A stretch of DNA of 64,000 nt. Origin: Paraniabella hibiscisoli. Lineage in GTDB: Bacteria; Bacteroidota; Bacteroidia; Chitinophagales; Chitinophagaceae. Shown one piece after another: positions 59,929 to 64,000 of this stretch. The notes under the pieces are model-generated. The model searched no databases. It was given only the letters and a program-made list of their open reading frames with translations, and was not told where the DNA came from. Each line of letters begins with the position of its first letter. Positions within the stretch are counted from its first letter, which is position 1. A program made the position numbers and the translations under genes. Location: the NCBI RefSeq assembly GCF_022512515.1, contig NZ_JAKWBK010000001.1, forward strand, positions 620,001 through 684,000. The letters are read 5' to 3'.

Positions 59929-61070
59929 CTATTTCACCTTTCTCCCCTTCCATTCATAACTTCCAAAAGTTCCTAAAAAGCCCGAAATAATGGTATAGCC
60001 AATATGCAATGGCTGGAAAAAAAGAAATACTTCAAAAGATACCGGCGGTTAAAAAACCGGCTCACCCTTCCCACAAAAGATAACTCAACCAGGGTTTTCA
60101 ACACCACAAAAACACCAAAAGCATACAAATAAAAAATATTAAAAAAGGACAATACCAGCATTGCCAAAAAAGAACAATTGAAGAGGTACACCAATAATAG
60201 CACTATAAAAATCCTCTTATCATCGTAGCTGGTAGCTTTGCTGGCCCACCTGATCCGCTGGTTAAAGAAAGCCTTCCAGGTAGGCGCCGTTTCGGTTTCT
60301 ACAATGGCTTCCTTTGATTTGAGATACCCTATTTGCTCCGGGTATCTTTTCCATATTTTGTGCATCAGCAACATGTCATCTCCTGATGCTATATTATCAA
60401 TGCCTTTAAATCCATCTACTTCATAAAACACGTCACGCTTATAAGCCAGGTTGGCACCGTTGCACATATTATGCTTTTTACCGGCTACCGAAGCACCGGT
60501 TATACCCTGCAGGGTTAAAAAGTCCAATGCCTGGAAAATATATAAAACGGATTCCTTCTCCCCTTTTGACGGATCTGCGGCAAAGAAGCTTACCGGTGCT
60601 GCCACAAAAACCGGGTTCGTATCATTAATAAAAGAGGCGAATACCTGTAACCATTCCGGTGTAACAATACAGTCCGCATCAGTACACACCACCCACTCAT
60701 TTTGCGCAGCCGCTATCCCGGTTTCAATGGCTTTCTTTTTATAAGAGTTAATACGGTCTTCCTTTAATTGCAGTAAACGCACTCCTTCATACCTGTTTAC
60801 AATAGACGCAGTCTCATCAGTCGAGTGATCATCCACTACGATCACTTCAAATAAATCCTTCGAATAGGTTTGCGCCAGTATACTTTCCAGTAGTGCTGCG
60901 ATATTACCAGCTTCGTTTCTCGCAGGAATAATAATTGAAAATGTGGTTCTGGGTATCATAATATTTTTGGGTGCGTATTCGGGCATGGAGCGCCATTTAC
61001 CATTATAGTAAAATATAACTACTGCATACAGTACCAACAATAACAATACAGCGACAAAGAAAAAAACCAT
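59929..61070 (-). CDS. Family 2 glycosyltransferase, membrane-associated (one frame break)
   Basis: An inverting sugar transferase. An N-terminal helix (FFFVAVLLLLVLYAVVIFYY) precedes the GT-A core: TFSIIIPARNEAGNIAALLE, VIVVDDHSTDETA, the DxD-type VVCTDADCIVTPE, SGDDMLLMHKIWK and the acceptor motif FFNQRIRWASKA. C-terminal helices follow. The frame breaks at the T run 60009-60015; one added T replaces the tail with FFQPLHIGYTIISGFLGTFG and ends WKGRKVK at 59929. Repaired length is about 380 residues. The product is unknown; the QxxRW-like motif suggests polymer or lipid-linked sugar transfer. Confidence 0.88.
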
Positions 61071-61218
61071 GTCGCAAAACTAAAGTCTGACCTTTTATTT
61101 ATCCGATTTATTTAATGGCTGGAAAATTGCGCCTTACAACCAGGCGATCCCGGTTTCTTAAGCCGGATCAATAAATAATTTTATGTTTTTGTAATTCAAA
61201 AATCTTCCTAACTTTAAT

Positions 61219-61236
61219 TAGTTGTTAAAACAACTA
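61219..61236 (+). promoter_or_regulatory. Perfect 18-bp palindromic operator upstream of marR
   Basis: TAGTTGTT-AA-AACAACTA is a perfect 8-bp inverted repeat ending 1 nt before the MarR-type start codon. It follows a TAACTTTA stretch that may be the -7 region. It looks like the autoregulatory site. Confidence 0.75.
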
Positions 61237-61237
61237 T

Positions 61238-61677
61238 ATGCCAAACAACCATTTTAAAAAAGTGAGCTTTATAGCTTCATAACAGGGATTGCGAGCACGG
61301 CCATAGCACGACGATTACAGAAAAAGTTCAACAATGCGGATTTGAATCTGACTATAGAACAATGGAGCGTACTCTATCACTTGTGGAAGGAAGATGGCAT
61401 TAGCCAGCAGGATCTTTGTCAGGCCACATTCAGGGACAAGCCCAGTATGACCCGGTTGGTTGACAACCTGGAAAAAGCGGGTTTGGTAACGAGAATTGCG
61501 TCAAAAACGGACCGTCGCAAAAACCTGGTGTATTTAACGGATAAAGCAAAAACGATACAGGATATGTGTCATGGCTTTGCGGCGGAGACGGTAGAAGAAG
61601 CTTTGGCAGGGGTTAGCCTTGCCGATATTGAGATTTGCAGGATAGTGCTGAAACAGGTGTATGAAAACTTAAAATAA
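61238..61677 (+). CDS. MarR family transcriptional regulator (one frame break)
   Basis: A winged-helix repressor of about 147 residues. The DNA-binding domain has LTIEQWSVLYHLWKEDGISQ, QQDLCQATFRDKPSMTRLVD and the wing RIASKTDRRKNLVYLTDKAK. The frame breaks near 61275; one added T joins MPNNHFKKVSFIA to ITGIASTAIARRLQKKF. The acyl-CoA dehydrogenase gene follows after 30 nt and is probably co-transcribed, which suggests an acyl-CoA or aromatic-acid inducer. An 18-bp palindrome lies directly before the start. Confidence 0.87.
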
Positions 61678-61707
61678 TTGATTCCTAAATATTAAATTCT
61701 ACATATT

Positions 61708-63513
61708 ATGAGTGCCGCCAATGATACCAAAGAATTAATAAAAGGAGCCGAATGGCTGATCAAAGAATCATCGCCCGCTTCAACTTTTACCAGTGAACAA
61801 TTTAATGAAGAGGAGCTCATGATCCGGGACATGTGCACGCAGTTTCTTGAAGCGGAAGTGATGCCCATACTGGACAGGATTGACAGCCTCGAAGAAGGTT
61901 TGATGAAATCGCTGGTGCAAAAAGCCGGTGACCAGGGCTTGCTGGCAGGTGCGTTTCCCGAAGAATATGGTGGGCTGGGTAAGGATTTTATTACCTCTAC
62001 GATTATTAATGAATACCTGGGTGCAGGGCATTCTTTTTCTGTAGCGATCGCTGCGCATACGGGAATTGGCACGCTCCCTATTTTATACTTTGGTACAGAT
62101 GAGCAAAAGCAAAAATACATTCCCAAACTAATCACAGGCGAATGGCCGGGAGCCTACGGGCTTACAGAACCTAATGCAGGCAGCGATGCGCTGAGCTCAA
62201 AAACAACGGCGAAGTTGAGTGAAGATGGGAAGCATTATATCCTGAACGGGCAAAAATGCTGGATCACCAATGGCGGGTTTGCACAGGTTTATACCGTATT
62301 TGCCAAGGTAGTTGGAGATGACGGACAGACCGGATTTACCGGATTTATTGTTGAACGCGGAACAGAAGGTTTTACCAACGGGCCTGAAGAACACAAGATG
62401 GGCATCAAAGGCTCTTCTACGGTGCAATTATATTTCCAGGATGCCAAAGTACCGGTAGAAAATGTGTTGGGCGAGATCGGCAAAGGACACAGGATCGCTT
62501 TTAATATTTTAAATATAGGGCGTTTAAAACTATGTGCTGCAGCATTGGGTGGTGCAAAAATGGCTTTTAACATTAGTGTTGAATATGCCAAAACCAGGGA
62601 GCAGTTTAAACAACCTATTGCCAATTTTGGCGCTATCAAACACAAGATCGCAGAAATGGCGATCCGCATTTTTGCAGCAGAGTCAGCCTTATACCGTACT
62701 GCGAAATGGATTGATGAATGGGAGCAAAGACTATTACAGGAGGGTAAGCCCTTCAATGAATCCTTGCTGGGAGCTGCAGAAGAATATGCGATAGAGTGCG
62801 CCATATTGAAAGTGTATGGCAGTGAATTGCTCGACTTTGTAGTAGATGAAGGTGTACAGATACACGGCGGAAACGGGTACAGCGCTGAGTACAATATATC
62901 CCGCGCTTATCGTGATAGTCGCATTAACCGTATTTACGAGGGTACAAACGAGATCAACCGTTTGCTTACGCTCGATATGACCCTCAAACGTGCTATGCAG
63001 GGACGATTAAACCTGATGGGGCCGGCAATGGACGTGCAGAAGGAGCTGATGAGCATCCCTGATTTTGGTGGCGATGACGATACTCCATTTGCCAGCGAAA
63101 GAAAACTGGTAGCTAATTTCAAGAAAGCGATATTGATGGTATCCGGCGCAGCCGTACAAAAACTAATGATGCAGATCGAAAGCGAGCAGGAAGTACTGAT
63201 GAATATTGCAGATATGGCGATCAAAACCTTTCATGCCGAAAGTATATTATTAAGGGTCATGAAAATAGCAGAGGAGAAAGGAAATGAGCAGGCCTCGCTA
63301 CATATAGATATGATGCAAACTTATTTGTATGACGCCGCAGACGCTATCAATAAAAGCGGGAAAGACGCTGTGAATGCATTTGCCGAGGGCGATGAACAAC
63401 GTATGATATTAATGGGATTAAAACGCTTTACCAAAGCCGATCCCTTCAACACCAAAGCAGCCCGCAGAAGAATAGCGGATGCTGCTTTAAATGCAGGAAA
63501 ATATTATTTTTAG
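61708..63513 (+). CDS. Acyl-CoA dehydrogenase, long VLCAD/ACAD9-like form
   Basis: A FAD-dependent dehydrogenase of the beta-oxidation pathway that makes trans-2-enoyl-CoA. The ACAD core covers about residues 45-430: GAYGLTEPNAGSDALSSKTT, CWITNGGFAQVYTVFAKV, EYAKTREQFKQPIANFGAIK and the C-terminal RDSRINRIYEGTNEINRLL, in which Glu of YEGTNEI is the expected catalytic base. About 170 further residues form the helical extension seen in very-long-chain enzymes. At 601 residues it is intact. A MarR-type regulator precedes it and a strong terminator follows. Confidence 0.93.
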   Translation: MSAANDTKELIKGAEWLIKESSPASTFTSEQFNEEELMIRDMCTQFLEAEVMPILDRIDSLEEGLMKSLVQKAGDQGLLAGAFPEEYGGLGKDFITSTIINEYLGAGHSFSVAIAAHTGIGTLPILYFGTDEQKQKYIPKLITGEWPGAYGLTEPNAGSDALSSKTTAKLSEDGKHYILNGQKCWITNGGFAQVYTVFAKVVGDDGQTGFTGFIVERGTEGFTNGPEEHKMGIKGSSTVQLYFQDAKVPVENVLGEIGKGHRIAFNILNIGRLKLCAAALGGAKMAFNISVEYAKTREQFKQPIANFGAIKHKIAEMAIRIFAAESALYRTAKWIDEWEQRLLQEGKPFNESLLGAAEEYAIECAILKVYGSELLDFVVDEGVQIHGGNGYSAEYNISRAYRDSRINRIYEGTNEINRLLTLDMTLKRAMQGRLNLMGPAMDVQKELMSIPDFGGDDDTPFASERKLVANFKKAILMVSGAAVQKLMMQIESEQEVLMNIADMAIKTFHAESILLRVMKIAEEKGNEQASLHIDMMQTYLYDAADAINKSGKDAVNAFAEGDEQRMILMGLKRFTKADPFNTKAARRRIADAALNAGKYYF

Positions 63514-63541
63514 TAATACCTATAAATAAACTCATTATTCT

Positions 63542-63572
63542 TGCCGGTTTAAATTTAAACCGGCATTTTTTT
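63542..63572 (+). terminator. Rho-independent terminator after the acyl-CoA dehydrogenase
   Basis: TGCCGGTTTAAA and TTTAAACCGGCA form a perfect 12-bp palindrome followed by seven T residues. Confidence 0.9.
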
Positions 63573-63692
63573 AATCGCCATTGGCCTCAACATAGAAACA
63601 AGCCTTTTTCACCTAAGATGTCGCTGTGCAAACATGCCGCACTACCATTTGTAGCATGATTTTAGCTGAGAGAAAGTATATTAATTTATAAT

Positions 63693-64000
63693 ATGAAAAA
63701 CCTTACTGACAGCCTGGTTATTTTGATGATGTTGTTAATGGCATCCTGTAACAGTAATTCAAAAAAGAATGATGTGCCTACACCACCAACTCCCGAGCCC
63801 CCGGTGATTGATACGCCACTGGTAAAATTGGGTGCCTATTATTTTGGCGGCTGGTACGAGAACTCCAATCATATAAAACCGGCCCTGGTCAATGATTACC
63901 CGGAGCGAAGACCCATTTGGGGTTGGGTGACCAATACCCCCGAGGCTATGAAGGCCCAGATAGACCTGGCAGCAGACGCCGGGTTGTACTTTTTAGCTTT
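63693..64000 (+). CDS. Lipoprotein, GH99/WbsX-like domain, partial
   Basis: The gene runs off the right edge after 102 codons. A lipoprotein signal (VILMMLLMASC) is followed by a Thr/Pro-rich linker and then a domain beginning LVKLGAYYFGGWYEN. ERRPIWGWV and MKAQIDLAADAGLYFLAF follow. These resemble the start of GH99-like/WbsX glycoside hydrolase domains, but the catalytic part lies beyond the window, so the call is tentative. It starts at ATG 63693, about 120 nt after the terminator, as an independent unit. Confidence 0.65.
   Translation, partial: MKNLTDSLVILMMLLMASCNSNSKKNDVPTPPTPEPPVIDTPLVKLGAYYFGGWYENSNHIKPALVNDYPERRPIWGWVTNTPEAMKAQIDLAADAGLYFLA

Overview
The window comes from a member of the Bacteroidota, most likely the Chitinophagaceae or a close relative. 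The grounds are an Rrf2-controlled cys operon ending in a membrane-anchored siroheme synthase, a BamA gene followed by two OmpH/Skp genes and murI, RicT (PSP1) with a Cys-rich head and an Asn/Gln-rich tail, an rsfS-ftsH-LUD cluster, and promoters of the TTTG-N19/20-TAnnTTTG type. No rRNA, tRNA, CRISPR array, prophage or intact insertion sequence was found.

Layout. 1-10501 (minus): assimilatory sulfate reduction operon, transcribed from a 1-Cys peroxiredoxin through cysH, cysD, a four-helix-bundle gene, cysN, uroporphyrinogen methyltransferase, cysJ, cysI and serine acetyltransferase to siroheme synthase, with an Rrf2 regulator just upstream (10748-11154). 11.3-17.9 kb: LptF/G permease, ffh, rpsP, rimM and small genes. 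18-23.8 kb: Pol IV, a DUF4143-type ATPase behind three palindromic 32-bp-period repeats, kbl, and a UbiB-like kinase with a TetR regulator. 24-29.2 kb: secreted hydrolase, S10 and M14 peptidases, SDR. 29.2-35.2 kb: envelope cluster uppS-bamA-skp-skp-murI. 35.2-39.1 kb: a Crp-type regulator, then rpmH, rnpA, yidD and acpS, with an AraC/SDR pair between rpmH and rnpA. 39.1-49.7 kb: ricT, holB, an MBL-rhodanese protein, and rsfS-ftsH-LUD-GGCT-SWIM facing birA. 49.7-54.4 kb: small envelope and enzyme genes. 54.4-56.5 kb: GntR/ABC operon with its probable operator. 56.6-58.4 kb: second serine acetyltransferase plus cysteine synthase, completing cysteine synthesis from the sulfide made at the left end. 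58.5-64 kb: OppC-like permease, GT2, MarR with a palindromic operator, acyl-CoA dehydrogenase, and the start of a lipoprotein.

Two features dominate. First, more than 50 frame breaks interrupt about 35 otherwise normal genes. Almost every one is repaired by adding one base to a short homopolymer run, so I read them as under-called homopolymers and give full gene spans rather than calling pseudogenes. Second, many intergenic gaps, and most of those inside the cys operon, are built from degenerate head-to-tail 7- or 8-nt words, usually followed by an inverted copy. I do not recognise these as a named element, and they are the best candidate here for an undescribed system.
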